DNA from: Citrobacter sp. Awk 4
Lineage (GTDB): Bacteria; Pseudomonadota; Gammaproteobacteria; Enterobacterales; Enterobacteriaceae
Assembly: GCF_028069725.1 (NCBI RefSeq)
Contig: NZ_JANEWG010000013.1
Location: forward strand, 1 to 64,000
DNA length: 64,000 nt
Direction: 5' to 3'
Positions 43,953 to 53,342 of this stretch are shown in pieces. The notes under the pieces are model-generated. The model saw only the letters and a program-made list of their open reading frames with translations. It ran no database searches and was not told the DNA's origin. Position 1 is the first letter of the stretch. Each line of letters begins with the position of its first letter. The translations under genes and the position numbers were made by a program.

Positions 43953-45242
43953 ATGGAAACCACCCAAACCAGCACTATCGCTTCGGGCCAGACCCGTAGC
44001 GGATGGCGCAAGACGGACACCATGTGGATGCTCGGTCTGTACGGCACCGCAATCGGCGCAGGCGTTCTGTTCCTGCCTATTAACGCCGGCGTTGGCGGTA
44101 TGATCCCGCTGATCATCATGGCTATCCTCGCCTTCCCGATGACCTTCTTTGCCCACCGTGGCCTGACCCGCTTCGTGCTGTCCGGTAAAAACCCGGGCGA
44201 AGACATCACAGAAGTAGTTGAAGAACACTTCGGCGTTGGCGCAGGTAAACTGATTACCCTGCTCTATTTCTTCGCTATCTACCCGATTCTGTTGGTCTAC
44301 AGCGTTGCGATCACCAACACCGTTGAAAGCTTTATGACTCACCAGTTACAGATGACAGCACCGCCGCGTGCGATTCTGTCGCTGATCCTGATCGTCGGTA
44401 TGATGACCATCGTTCGTTTTGGCGAGCAGATGATCGTGAAGGCGATGAGTATTCTGGTATTCCCGTTCGTTGCAGCCCTGATGTTGCTGGCACTTTACCT
44501 GATCCCTCAGTGGAGCGGCGCGGCGCTGGAAACCCTGTCCTTTAGCTCTGCAACCACGACCGGTAATGGTCTGTGGATGACTCTGTGGCTGGCAATCCCG
44601 GTGATGGTTTTCTCCTTTAACCACTCCCCGATCATCTCCTCCTTCGCGGTCGCAAAACGTGAAGAGTACGGTCAGGAAGCTGAGAAGAAGTGTTCTAAAA
44701 TCCTGGCGTGCGCACACGTGATGATGGTACTGACGGTCATGTTCTTCGTCTTCAGTTGCGTACTGAGCCTGACCCCAGCAGACCTGGCTGCCGCGAAAGC
44801 ACAGAACATCTCTATTCTGTCCTACCTGGCAAACCACTTTAACGTATCGTTTATCGAATGGATGGCACCGATCATTGCGATGATTGCTATCACCAAATCC
44901 TTCCTTGGCCACTACCTGGGCGCACGTGAAGGCTTTAACGGGATGGTTATCAAGTCACTGCGTGGTAAAGGTAAATCCATTGAAATCAATAAACTGAACA
45001 AAATCACGGCGCTGTTCATGCTGGTTACCACCTGGATCGTGGCAACCCTGAACCCAAGCATCCTGGGCATGATTGAAACTCTGGGCGGCCCCATCATCGC
45101 GATGATTCTGTTCCTGATGCCGATGTATGCAATCCAGAAAGTACCTGCAATGCGTAAGTACAGCGGCCACATCAGCAACGTATTCGTTGTCGTGATGGGT
45201 CTGATTGCTATCTCTGCGATTTTCTACTCTCTGTTCAGCTAA
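43953..45242 (+). CDS. sdaC: Serine/H+ symporter SdaC
   Basis: SdaC imports L-serine with protons. The 429 residues form about eleven membrane segments of the hydroxy/aromatic amino acid permease family, starting at [19 protein letters not shown]. It is near identical to E. coli. It is followed by sdaB after 59 bases, so uptake and deamination of serine are coexpressed. Confidence 0.97.
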   Translation: METTQTSTIASGQTRSGWRKTDTMWMLGLYGTAIGAGVLFLPINAGVGGMIPLIIMAILAFPMTFFAHRGLTRFVLSGKNPGEDITEVVEEHFGVGAGKLITLLYFFAIYPILLVYSVAITNTVESFMTHQLQMTAPPRAILSLILIVGMMTIVRFGEQMIVKAMSILVFPFVAALMLLALYLIPQWSGAALETLSFSSATTTGNGLWMTLWLAIPVMVFSFNHSPIISSFAVAKREEYGQEAEKKCSKILACAHVMMVLTVMFFVFSCVLSLTPADLAAAKAQNISILSYLANHFNVSFIEWMAPIIAMIAITKSFLGHYLGAREGFNGMVIKSLRGKGKSIEINKLNKITALFMLVTTWIVATLNPSILGMIETLGGPIIAMILFLMPMYAIQKVPAMRKYSGHISNVFVVVMGLIAISAIFYSLFS

Positions 45243-45250
45243 GTTCTTAA

Positions 45251-45270
45251 GCGCCGCTTGCGGGCGGCGC
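45251..45270 (+). terminator. Hairpin between sdaC and sdaB (possible attenuator)
   Basis: A GC-rich stem GCGCCGC / GCGGCGC with a short loop lies just after the sdaC stop. There is no clear T-run (CTGTTTCC), so it probably reduces or protects rather than ends transcription. Confidence 0.4.
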
Positions 45271-45301
45271 CTGTTTCCGACACAACCGCAATGGATGCCT
45301 T

Positions 45302-46669
45302 ATGATTAGCGTATTCGATATCTTCAAAATCGGCATTGGCCCTTCCAGTTCCCACACTGTCGGACCAATGAAAGCGGGCAAACAATTCACGGATGACCTG
45401 ATTGCACGCAACTTACTCACTGATGTCACCCGCGTAGTGGTGGATGTTTACGGTTCACTGTCATTGACGGGGAAAGGCCACCACACCGACATCGCCATTA
45501 TTATGGGCCTGGCGGGAAATCTGCCGGACACCGTCGACATCGATTCAATTCCTTCCTTTATTCAGGATGTGAATACCCACGGGCGTTTGCTGCTGGCAAA
45601 TGGTCAGCATGAAGTTGAATTCCCGGTAGATAAGTGCATGAATTTTCATGCCGACAACCTGTCTCTCCATGAGAACGGGATGCGTATTACGGCACTGGCA
45701 GGCGAAAAGGCCATTTACAGCCAGACTTACTATTCCATCGGCGGTGGTTTCATCGTTGATGAAGACCATTTTGGTATGCCGAACAGTGCGCCGGTTAACG
45801 TACCGTATCCGTATAAATCGGCTGCCGACCTGCAAAAACACTGTCAGAAAACGGGATTGTCGCTTTCCGGTCTGATGATGCAAAACGAGCTGGTGCTACA
45901 CAGCAAAGAAGAACTGGAACAGCACTTTGCCAACGTCTGGGAAGTGATGCGCGGCGGTATTGAGCGCGGTATCACCACCGAAGGCGTACTGCCGGGTAAA
46001 CTGCGCGTTCCACGTCGTGCCGCAGCACTACGTCGTATGCTGGTCAGCAGCGATAAAACCACCACCGACCCGATGGCGGTCGTTGACTGGATCAATATGT
46101 TCGCACTGGCCGTTAACGAAGAAAACGCCGCCGGTGGACGCGTGGTCACGGCGCCAACCAACGGCGCCTGCGGTATTGTTCCGGCAGTGCTGGCGTATTA
46201 CGACAAGTTTATTCGCGAAGTAAACGCTAACTCACTGGCGCGCTACATGCTGGTCGCCAGCGCGATTGGTTCTCTGTACAAGATGAATGCCTCTATTTCC
46301 GGTGCGGAAGTGGGTTGTCAGGGTGAAGTCGGCGTGGCGTGCTCTATGGCCGCAGCAGGTTTAGCCGAGTTGCTGGGCGGTAGCCCGACTCAGGTGTGCA
46401 TTGCCGCAGAAATCGGCATGGAACACAACCTCGGTCTGACCTGCGATCCGGTTGCCGGTCAGGTACAGGTTCCTTGTATTGAGCGTAACGCGATCGCCTC
46501 TGTGAAAGCGGTCAATGCCGCCCGCATGGCGCTACGTCGTACCAGTGAGCCGCGTGTGTGCCTCGACAAAGTGATCGAGACCATGTACGAAACCGGTAAA
46601 GACATGAACGCCAAATACCGTGAAACCTCTCGTGGCGGTCTGGCCATGAAGATTGTCACCTGCGATTAA
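45302..46669 (+). CDS. sdaB: L-serine ammonia-lyase SdaB
   Basis: SdaB deaminates L-serine to pyruvate with a catalytic 4Fe-4S cluster. The N-terminal domain starts [21 protein letters not shown]. Cluster cysteines are in the C-terminal half, among [30 protein letters not shown] and [20 protein letters not shown]. It has 455 residues, the standard length. It could in principle be another SdaA-type paralogue, but the sdaC linkage fixes the name. Confidence 0.97.
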   Translation: MISVFDIFKIGIGPSSSHTVGPMKAGKQFTDDLIARNLLTDVTRVVVDVYGSLSLTGKGHHTDIAIIMGLAGNLPDTVDIDSIPSFIQDVNTHGRLLLANGQHEVEFPVDKCMNFHADNLSLHENGMRITALAGEKAIYSQTYYSIGGGFIVDEDHFGMPNSAPVNVPYPYKSAADLQKHCQKTGLSLSGLMMQNELVLHSKEELEQHFANVWEVMRGGIERGITTEGVLPGKLRVPRRAAALRRMLVSSDKTTTDPMAVVDWINMFALAVNEENAAGGRVVTAPTNGACGIVPAVLAYYDKFIREVNANSLARYMLVASAIGSLYKMNASISGAEVGCQGEVGVACSMAAAGLAELLGGSPTQVCIAAEIGMEHNLGLTCDPVAGQVQVPCIERNAIASVKAVNAARMALRRTSEPRVCLDKVIETMYETGKDMNAKYRETSRGGLAMKIVTCD

Positions 46670-46683
46670 TCTTTAATCTCCCC

Positions 46684-46710
46684 AAAGGGCTTCGTTTTGC
46701 GAAGCCCTTT
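46684..46710 (+). terminator. sdaCB terminator
   Basis: A stem AAAGGGCTTCG / GCGAAGCCCTTT with loop TTTT lies 14 bases after the sdaB stop, followed by CCCATTTTCG. A good hairpin with a modest T-run. Confidence 0.8.
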
Positions 46711-46787
46711 CCCATTTTCGCCGCTGTTAATAGCCTGACTTTGCCGTGAATGTTACCCTTAGCGCATGATCTATCAGGGAGAACACC

Positions 46788-47543
46788 GTGGCCGTCCATC
46801 TGCTTATTGTCGATGCTCTTAATTTAATTCGCCGTATTCATGCGGTTCAGGGTTCTCCCTGCGTCGAAACCTGTCAGCGCGCGCTCGATCAGTTAATCAT
46901 GCACAGCCAGCCAACACACGCTGTCGCCGTGTTTGATGACGAAGCACGCAACGATAGCTGGCGCCACCAGCGACTCCCGGATTACAAAGCGGGCCGCCCG
47001 CCAATGCCTGACGACCTGCATCGCGAAATGCCCGCGTTACGCGCCGCCTTTGAACAGCATGGGGTATCCTGCTGGGTCTCCGACGGGAATGAGGCCGATG
47101 ATTTAGCGGCTACCCTCGCCGTAAAAGTCACCCAGGCCGGGCACCAGGCCACCATCGTCTCGACCGACAAAGGCTACTGTCAGCTACTTTCTCCCACATT
47201 GCGTATTCGTGATTATTTCCAAAAACGGTGGCTGGATGCCCCTTTTATTGAAAAAGAGTTTGGTGTGCTGCCTCAGCAGCTACCCGATTACTGGGGACTG
47301 GCGGGAATCAGCAGTTCGAAAGTACCCGGCGTCGCCGGGATAGGCCCGAAAAGCGCCACCCAACTGTTGATTCAGTTTCAGACGCTGGAAGGGATCTATG
47401 CGCATTTAGACGACGTACCGGAAAAGTGGCGGAAAAAACTTGAAGCGCATAAAGAGATGGCGTTTTTATGCCGTGACATTGCCCGCCTGCAAACAGATTT
47501 ACATCTCGATGGAAATTTACAGCAGCTTCGGCTGGCGCGGTAA
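46788..47543 (+). CDS. xni: Flap endonuclease Xni (ExoIX)
   Basis: Xni is a small 5'-nuclease related to the N-terminal domain of DNA polymerase I. Typical motifs are [49 protein letters not shown] and the helix-hairpin-helix [14 protein letters not shown]. It has 251 residues. The start is a GTG at 46788, with AGGGAG upstream. As in E. coli, fewer metal-binding acidic residues are kept than in full FEN enzymes. Confidence 0.95.
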   Translation: MAVHLLIVDALNLIRRIHAVQGSPCVETCQRALDQLIMHSQPTHAVAVFDDEARNDSWRHQRLPDYKAGRPPMPDDLHREMPALRAAFEQHGVSCWVSDGNEADDLAATLAVKVTQAGHQATIVSTDKGYCQLLSPTLRIRDYFQKRWLDAPFIEKEFGVLPQQLPDYWGLAGISSSKVPGVAGIGPKSATQLLIQFQTLEGIYAHLDDVPEKWRKKLEAHKEMAFLCRDIARLQTDLHLDGNLQQLRLAR

Positions 47544-47550
47544 CGGTGCT

Positions 47551-47630
47551 GCCGGATAGCGGTACAAACACCGTATCCGGCCAACAAAATGCCCCACACT
47601 GTAAGCCGGATATGCGCAGCACCATCCGGC
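47551..47630. repeat. BIME between xni and fucO
   Basis: Two REP cores (GCCGGATAGCGGTACAAAC... and GCCGGATATGCGCAGCACC) in the convergent gap. They mark the 3' boundary of the remodelled fucose region and may end fucO transcription. Confidence 0.8.
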
Positions 47631-47648
47631 GATTTTTACCCCGCCCAA

Positions 47649-48797
47649 TTACCAGGCAGTATGGTACAACTCGACGATATCGGACAGACTCGCTTCACGC
47701 GGGTTACCGCCAGTGCAAACATCGTCAAACGCAGCCTGTGCCAGCGCCGGAATATCCTCTTTAAGCACACCGACGTCGCGCAGATGCAACGGGATACCGA
47801 CATCGCGGTTGAGGGCAAAGACGGCATCAACCGCTGCATTGCGTGCCTCTTCCAGGCTCAGGCGTTCTACGTTTACTCCCATGACTCTGGCAATATCACG
47901 GAATTTTTCCCCGGTAAATTCCGCGTTATAGCGCATGATATGGGGCAGCAGAATCGCATTGGCGACACCATGAGGCGTGTTATAAAACGCGCCGAGCGGA
48001 TGTGCCATCCCGTGTACCAGTCCCAACCCGACATTGGAAAAACCCATGCCGGCAACGTACTGCCCCAACGCCATGGCTTCTCCTGCCTCACGTTCTCCGG
48101 CAACAGACCCCCGCAGCGCGCCAGCAATAATTTCAATCGCTTTAATATGCAGTGCATCGGTCAGAGCCCAGGCGGCACGCGTAATATACCCCTCAATAGC
48201 ATGCGTCAGCGCATCAACGCCGGTTGCCGCTTTGAGCGCTGCAGGCATACCGTCCATCATGTCGGCATCAATAAACGCGACCTGAGGAATATCATGCGGA
48301 TCCACACAGACAAACTTGCGCCGCTTTTCTTCATCGGTGATCACGTAGTTAATCGTGACTTCGGCCGCTGTACCCGCCGTGGTAGGGATCGCCATAATCG
48401 GCACGCTCGGGTGGCGTGTCGGTGACAGCCCTTCCAGGCTGCACACGTCGGCAAACTCCGGGTTATTGCTGATAATACCGATTGCCTTGCAGGTATCCTG
48501 TGGGGAACCACCGCCGACAGCAATGAGATAATCCGCCCCGCTTTGCTGGAATACGCTCAGCCCCTCTTTGACGACACCGATAGTCGGATTTGGGATCACG
48601 CCGGAATAAATCTCCCAGGCCAGCCCTGCTGCATCCATCTTATCGGTGACTTTCGCGACCACGCCGCACTGCACCAGCGTTTCATCGGTCACAATCAGTG
48701 CCTTAAGGTAACCACGGCGCGTCACCTCGCCGGTTAACGCCTCGACCGCCCCACGGCCAAACCATGCCGTTTCATTCAGAATCATTCTGTTCGCCAT
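47649..48797 (-). CDS. fucO: Lactaldehyde reductase (L-1,2-propanediol oxidoreductase) FucO
   Basis: FucO reduces L-lactaldehyde, the aldolase product from fuculose-1-phosphate, to propanediol without oxygen; it can also reduce glycolaldehyde. It is an iron-dependent group III alcohol dehydrogenase with VGGGSPQDTCKAIG for NAD and the iron ligands in GVDALTHAIEGYIT (Asp/His) and VHGMAHPLGAFYNTPHG. The length is 382 residues, as in E. coli. It is the last gene of the - strand unit, 27 bases after fucA. Confidence 0.96.
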   Translation of the reverse strand: MANRMILNETAWFGRGAVEALTGEVTRRGYLKALIVTDETLVQCGVVAKVTDKMDAAGLAWEIYSGVIPNPTIGVVKEGLSVFQQSGADYLIAVGGGSPQDTCKAIGIISNNPEFADVCSLEGLSPTRHPSVPIMAIPTTAGTAAEVTINYVITDEEKRRKFVCVDPHDIPQVAFIDADMMDGMPAALKAATGVDALTHAIEGYITRAAWALTDALHIKAIEIIAGALRGSVAGEREAGEAMALGQYVAGMGFSNVGLGLVHGMAHPLGAFYNTPHGVANAILLPHIMRYNAEFTGEKFRDIARVMGVNVERLSLEEARNAAVDAVFALNRDVGIPLHLRDVGVLKEDIPALAQAAFDDVCTGGNPREASLSDIVELYHTAW

Positions 48798-48824
48798 CGT
48801 CCGTCTCCTTTTCGCCTTGCGAAA

Positions 48825-49472
48825 TTACTCTTCAATACGTAACCCGTAGGTTTTAAATTTCTCCAGTACCACGGCAATTTCTTCATCATCCAACACCGGT
48901 ACAGGGTCGGTAATCGCCAGCGTACTGAGGTAAAGCTGCGCCAACACTTCCACTTCATGTGCCAGCCACAGGGCTTTTTCCAGATTAACTTCACAGGCGA
49001 TGAGTCCGTGATGTTGTAACAGCGTTGCTTTGCGATCTTTTAACGCCGTTACGACGAATTCGGACAGGGCCTGCGTTCCAAATGTGGCATACGGAGCACA
49101 AGGAATAGAGTTTCCGCCTGCGGCGGCAATCATGTAGTGGATCGCCGGGATAGGACGGTTGAGGATCGAGACAGCTGTACAATGAATGGCGTGATTATGT
49201 ACCACAGCATTGGCATCGGGCCGCGTCTGGTAGGCCGCAAGATGAAAACGCCATTCGCTGGAGGGTAGCTGCCCTTCTGCATATTTCCCATTGTTATCAA
49301 CATACACGATCATATTTTCAGTTAGCCGCTCATAAGGAATTCCGCTCGGCGTAATTAACATACCTTGTTCATAGCGGGCGCTCACATTACCTGCGGTGCC
49401 TTGATTTAAACCAAGGCGCGTCATTTCAAGACAGGTTTCAATTATTTCACGAGATAAACGAGTTCTTTCCAT
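48825..49472 (-). CDS. fucA: L-fuculose-1-phosphate aldolase FucA
   Basis: FucA is a zinc class II aldolase that splits L-fuculose-1-P to dihydroxyacetone phosphate and L-lactaldehyde; it also splits D-ribulose-1-P to DHAP and glycolaldehyde. Catalytic Glu73 (SSEWRFH) and zinc ligands His92, His94 (VVHNHAIH) and a later HHGLIACE are present. I chose the start at MERTRLSRE (GTACAG/GGAG-like upstream), giving 215 residues as in E. coli. In E. coli fucAO is divergent from fucPIKUR; here it lies downstream of the added LacI-type regulator. Confidence 0.96.
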   Translation of the reverse strand: MERTRLSREIIETCLEMTRLGLNQGTAGNVSARYEQGMLITPSGIPYERLTENMIVYVDNNGKYAEGQLPSSEWRFHLAAYQTRPDANAVVHNHAIHCTAVSILNRPIPAIHYMIAAAGGNSIPCAPYATFGTQALSEFVVTALKDRKATLLQHHGLIACEVNLEKALWLAHEVEVLAQLYLSTLAITDPVPVLDDEEIAVVLEKFKTYGLRIEE

Positions 49473-49618
49473 CTTTATTCTCCGGGTACAGTCCCCCTCG
49501 TCTTTATCGCAAAAAAGCACAACCGCAAATAAAGACGGGTCAGGTTTCAGGTAAGGGCAGCCACTGAATAATTTTATTCTGCTTCATATGGCTGTTTTAT
49601 TTATATTACTGCTGTGTA

Positions 49619-50617
49619 TTATTTTTGTCGTACACGCTTGATAAGTTTCATTTCAACTTTTACCGTCTTTTTAATTGGCCGTTCCTCAATAGCACTCAAC
49701 ATCATTTCGAATGCTTTTTCCGCCCAGGCATTTTCATCCTGTTGCATCGACCATACATTATTGGACAGAAACCCCAGCATGGGGTGTTCATCGAATGTGC
49801 CAATGTTAATCTCCGGTGGAACCACACCGAAACGATCGCGAATCGCGCTGACAGCCCCCTCCAGTACCGGCAACGATGAGGCGATAAACGCCTGCGGGCA
49901 GCCCCATTCACTGATCAACCGCTCCATAATCAGATAGCCACCTTCAGGTGTATTAACGGGGCCTTCGCGAACCCATTCCCGATGGCAAACACCGTGTTTT
50001 TCCAGTGCGTTAAGATAACCGGTAATACGGTCGCTAATACTGGGTAACCCGGCATCGCCAACTAAAAGCCATACTGGCGATTTACCGGCATCCAGTATGC
50101 TTTGCGTTAATTTTTCACCACCAGCAATATTGTGACTTTCGACCAGGGCGTTATCCGTATACTTAAAATCACGGTCAAGTAACACCATTGGTTTTCTGAC
50201 CTGGCGTAAATGATGCTGTTGGTTTTCTAATGTTGACGGCACAATAAAAAGTCCGTCAACATTCCTGGCAATTAACGCTTTTGTTAATTTATTTTCGTAA
50301 TCAACATCATCATAAGTACAACTAATCGTTAATTGATAACCCGAACGACGGCAGCGTTGTTCAAGTTTTTCAGCAAGCGTCGCAAAAAAGACGTTAGAAA
50401 TATTGGGCACGATCAAACCCAACGTGTCCGTCTTATTAAGCTTCAGACTCCGGGCCGAATGATTAATCACATAACCATATCGTTCTACATACTCATTGAT
50501 GCGCGTTTGTGTTTTGACGCTGATCCTATACTGTTCAGCTTTTCCATTTAGCACCAGTCTTACGGTTGTCACCGATAAATCCAGATCACTGGCTATCTGT
50601 TCTACTGTTTTAGCCAT
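49619..50617 (-). CDS. LacI-family regulator of the fucose/ABC locus
   Basis: A 332-residue LacI/GalR regulator. The helix-turn-helix is TVEQIASDLDLSVTTVRLVLNG (about residues 4-25), followed by the hinge region and a periplasmic-binding-like sugar domain (TLGLIVPNISNVFFATLAEKL ... GGYLIMERLI). The HTH is slightly unlike most LacI members, and the hinge is longer (RISVKTQTRINEYVERYGYVINHSARSL). It sits between the FGGY kinase gene and fucA. Two identical 16-bp palindromes at 55941 and 56180 are the best candidates for its operators. The ligand is probably the imported sugar or its ketose. No such gene is in the E. coli fuc locus. Confidence 0.85.
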   Translation of the reverse strand: MAKTVEQIASDLDLSVTTVRLVLNGKAEQYRISVKTQTRINEYVERYGYVINHSARSLKLNKTDTLGLIVPNISNVFFATLAEKLEQRCRRSGYQLTISCTYDDVDYENKLTKALIARNVDGLFIVPSTLENQQHHLRQVRKPMVLLDRDFKYTDNALVESHNIAGGEKLTQSILDAGKSPVWLLVGDAGLPSISDRITGYLNALEKHGVCHREWVREGPVNTPEGGYLIMERLISEWGCPQAFIASSLPVLEGAVSAIRDRFGVVPPEINIGTFDEHPMLGFLSNNVWSMQQDENAWAEKAFEMMLSAIEERPIKKTVKVEMKLIKRVRQK

Positions 50618-50681
50618 TTATGTGCCCCAGTACACTTCCAAACACCTATGTCCAATCATAAAAGTATTTTGAACATTTGTC

Positions 50682-52262
50682 TTACTGCATCAGTCGGTTA
50701 AGAGACTGCTGCTGTTCCCAGAGAGCGAGGTAAGCCTGATACTTACGTTCAAAAAAGTCCTGCCTTGCGGGGTTTGCCTTAATCACCTCGCCGGCCGCCA
50801 CCATTTCCAGGCATGCGGATGAGAAATCTGGCCAACTGCCGCTTGCCACAGCCCCGGTGATCGCCGCCCCCAGCGTTACCGCATCCTCCTCTTGCATAAG
50901 ATGGATGTCGCAGCCCGTGGCATCCGCATATTCACGCAGCCACAGCGGATTGTGCGTTGCGCCGCCGCATAATGTCAGCCGGGAGATCGTATGTCCGCTT
51001 TCGCGCATGGCATCCATAATATGTCGCGTACCACAGGCGATAGCCTGTAGCGTGGCAAGGTACAAACGCGCTACCTGAAGTTCTCCTCTCTCCAGCGTCA
51101 GGCCGCAAATGCTCCCCCTGGCATCCGGGCGCGCACGCGGCGAACGGTTACCATGATGATCGGCCAGTACATGCAGATAGCGAGTCGGTTCATGTTCTTT
51201 CTCTTCCAGCGCCGCCACCCACTCATTGACCAATTCAACCGGATGGCATCCCCGCTGTTTAGCCTTGCTAAACAACTCCGCACTGGCTCCGCTTTCCTGT
51301 AGCGTCCAGTCAACCAACGCCCCCGCCGCACTTTGCCCTCCTTCCGTCAGCCAGTAGCCCGGTAGCATCGCCGACCAGTAAGGCCCCCACACGCCCGCCG
51401 TGTGGATCTCCTGCTCGCTGCATAACATGTGACAGTTTGACGTTCCGCTGATCAGCGCCAGCGTCCCCGCAGGCTGTCCCCCCGCGAGCGCAACGCCGCC
51501 AGCATGGGCATCAATCATTCCGCTGGCCACCACAACGTCTGTCGTCAAGCCTAATGCCTGTGCAGCGTCAGGACTCAGCGTTCCAGCGGCAGCGCCAGGC
51601 GGGAGAATATGCTCAGGGATTTTTCGGAATAAGTCGTTCAGTCCGACAGCTTCCAGCAGGGAATCGCTAAAACGCTGCTCATGCGCTAAGTAGTTCCATT
51701 TACAGGTCAGTGTGCACAGCCCGGCAACATCATTGCCAGTGGCTTTCCACACCAGGAAATCAGCCAGATCGAAGAAGCGATGGGCCTGCTGCCAGGTTTC
51801 TGGAAGATGGTTTTTCAACCAGAGCACCTTGGGCAGTTCCATTTCAACGCTAACTTCGCCGCCAACGTAACGCAGAGCAGGATCCTGGGTAGCATTAATG
51901 CGTTCGGCTTCTGCGGTTGCGCGGTGATCCATCCACATAATAATGTCGTGATCGGAGAGTCCTTCAGGCGAGACTGCCAACCCTTTTCCCTGCTCATCCA
52001 GCGCAACCAGAGAGCAGGTTGCATCGAATCCTAACGAGCGAATCGCGGTGACAGGAATGCCAGCACTGGCCACAGCCCCTTTGACGACCAGGCAAACCTG
52101 CTGCCAGATTTCAGCAGAAGATTGCTCCACCCGCTCACCACCAGGTCGAAATTGAGAAATAGGCAGCGTTGCAAAAGACAGTCGCGTTCCTCTGGCATCA
52201 AATACCCCTGCCCTTACGCTTGCCGAACCGACATCCACACCGAGGAAATATCCACTACGCAT
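50682..52262 (-). CDS. FGGY-family pentulose kinase, D-ribulokinase-like
   Basis: A 526-residue sugar kinase of the FGGY family. N-terminal VDVGSASVRAGVFD is the phosphate-binding loop. GFDATCSLVALD, IMWMDHRA, YVGGEVSVEMELPKVLWLK, DAHAGGVAL, and GVWGPYWSAMLPGYWLTEGGQS closely follow human FGGY and yeast YDR109C, which were shown to be D-ribulokinases. It is therefore more likely a D-ribulose 5-kinase than a xylulokinase or a second fuculokinase. FucI, encoded nearby, makes D-ribulose from D-arabinose. Substrate is inferred from similarity and context; L-ribulose or another ketose is possible. Placed 56 bases after the binding-protein gene, with a terminator in between. Confidence 0.85.
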   Translation of the reverse strand: MRSGYFLGVDVGSASVRAGVFDARGTRLSFATLPISQFRPGGERVEQSSAEIWQQVCLVVKGAVASAGIPVTAIRSLGFDATCSLVALDEQGKGLAVSPEGLSDHDIIMWMDHRATAEAERINATQDPALRYVGGEVSVEMELPKVLWLKNHLPETWQQAHRFFDLADFLVWKATGNDVAGLCTLTCKWNYLAHEQRFSDSLLEAVGLNDLFRKIPEHILPPGAAAGTLSPDAAQALGLTTDVVVASGMIDAHAGGVALAGGQPAGTLALISGTSNCHMLCSEQEIHTAGVWGPYWSAMLPGYWLTEGGQSAAGALVDWTLQESGASAELFSKAKQRGCHPVELVNEWVAALEEKEHEPTRYLHVLADHHGNRSPRARPDARGSICGLTLERGELQVARLYLATLQAIACGTRHIMDAMRESGHTISRLTLCGGATHNPLWLREYADATGCDIHLMQEEDAVTLGAAITGAVASGSWPDFSSACLEMVAAGEVIKANPARQDFFERKYQAYLALWEQQQSLNRLMQ

Positions 52263-52283
52263 AATGACTCCCTGACGCTGGCT

Positions 52284-52312
52284 TAAAAAAGGGGGGCAAA
52301 AAGGTTGCCCCC
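52284..52312 (-). terminator. Intrinsic terminator inside the ABC-kinase unit
   Basis: On the - strand GGGGGCAA, a CCTTT loop and TTGCCCCC are followed by TTTTTT. It sits between the binding-protein gene and the kinase gene, in the same direction. It would end most transcripts after the transporter and let part of them read on into kinase, regulator and fucAO, unless these have their own promoter. Confidence 0.85.
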
Positions 52313-52318
52313 ACGGGA

Positions 52319-53269
52319 TTACTTCTTACCAAATGGGTGTAATAACTTCTCAATTTCCGGCGTATTAATGTTCTGCGCATTAACGAATTTCACCGGAATA
52401 TCGATTTCTTTCGGTACGGTTTGGCCAGACAGCGAAGCGTTCAGCGTTTTGATCCCCTGATAGCCAATCTGGAAAGCGTCCTGGACGACGAAGCCCTGAA
52501 TGACGCCTGAGTTCAGGAAATTGATAATGGCCTCAGTGCTGTCAAAACCAATGACTTTGATTTTGCCTTTCAGATTTTGACTATCAATTGCGTTCGCCAC
52601 GCCCAACGTTGACCCTTCATTGGTGCCGTAGATCCCCGCCAGATCCGGGTTCGCCTGGATCATATCAATGGTTTTATCCATCGCTTTTTGCGGATCGCCA
52701 TCACTGTACTGAACCGGCAGCACCTTGATATCAGGGTATTTTTCCTTCATGCGGGCGACAAATCCTTCCGAACGTTCAATCGCCGAAGAGGTTCCCGCCA
52801 CGTGAGCAATAATGCCGACTTTCCCTTTATTATTGACTTGTGCGGCCAGCGCATCTGCGGCTTCGGCACCCGCTTTACGGTTGTTTGTCGCCACAAAGCT
52901 GACCGGAATATTGGAATTGACGCCAGAATCAAACGTCACCACCTTGATCCCGCGCGAATTGGCGGTTTCCACAAGCGGAGCAAGCGCATTGGCGTCTAAC
53001 GCTGCCAGCAGCAATCCGTTTGGTTTTTGCGCCATCGCATTTTCAACCAGCTGGATTTGTTCAGCAATCTGGGTTTCATCCGCAGGACCAACATAGCTGG
53101 TTTTATCGCCCAGCTCTTTAGCTGCAGCTTCTGTCCCCATTTTTACGGTTTGCCAGAATTCATGCTGGAAACCTTTACTGACGACAGGAAGATTCAAATC
53201 TTTAGCCAACGCGCTGGATGTCATGCAAGCCAGCAGAGATAACGCATAGACAAAATGCCTGGTTTTCAT
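52319..53269 (-). CDS. Sugar ABC transporter, periplasmic substrate-binding protein
   Basis: A 316-residue RbsB-like (type I periplasmic) binding protein. The signal peptide is MKTRHFVYALSLLACMTSSA with cleavage after ALA. Mature motifs include GFQHEFWQTVKMGTEAAAKEL and VKVIGFDSTEAIINFL. I chose the ATG at 53269 with GGAG eight bases upstream; the longer frame adds a non-signal-like stretch. Its sugar cannot be read from sequence; the fuc context suggests L-fucose or D-arabinose, which have the same ring configuration. Confidence 0.93.
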   Translation of the reverse strand: MKTRHFVYALSLLACMTSSALAKDLNLPVVSKGFQHEFWQTVKMGTEAAAKELGDKTSYVGPADETQIAEQIQLVENAMAQKPNGLLLAALDANALAPLVETANSRGIKVVTFDSGVNSNIPVSFVATNNRKAGAEAADALAAQVNNKGKVGIIAHVAGTSSAIERSEGFVARMKEKYPDIKVLPVQYSDGDPQKAMDKTIDMIQANPDLAGIYGTNEGSTLGVANAIDSQNLKGKIKVIGFDSTEAIINFLNSGVIQGFVVQDAFQIGYQGIKTLNASLSGQTVPKEIDIPVKFVNAQNINTPEIEKLLHPFGKK

Positions 53270-53342
53270 TGTGGTACTCCGTTTTAAGTGAGTCACCCTT
53301 AACGTCAGGGTCATTGTTCCCCGTAAGTTCCGGGAGCGTAAA

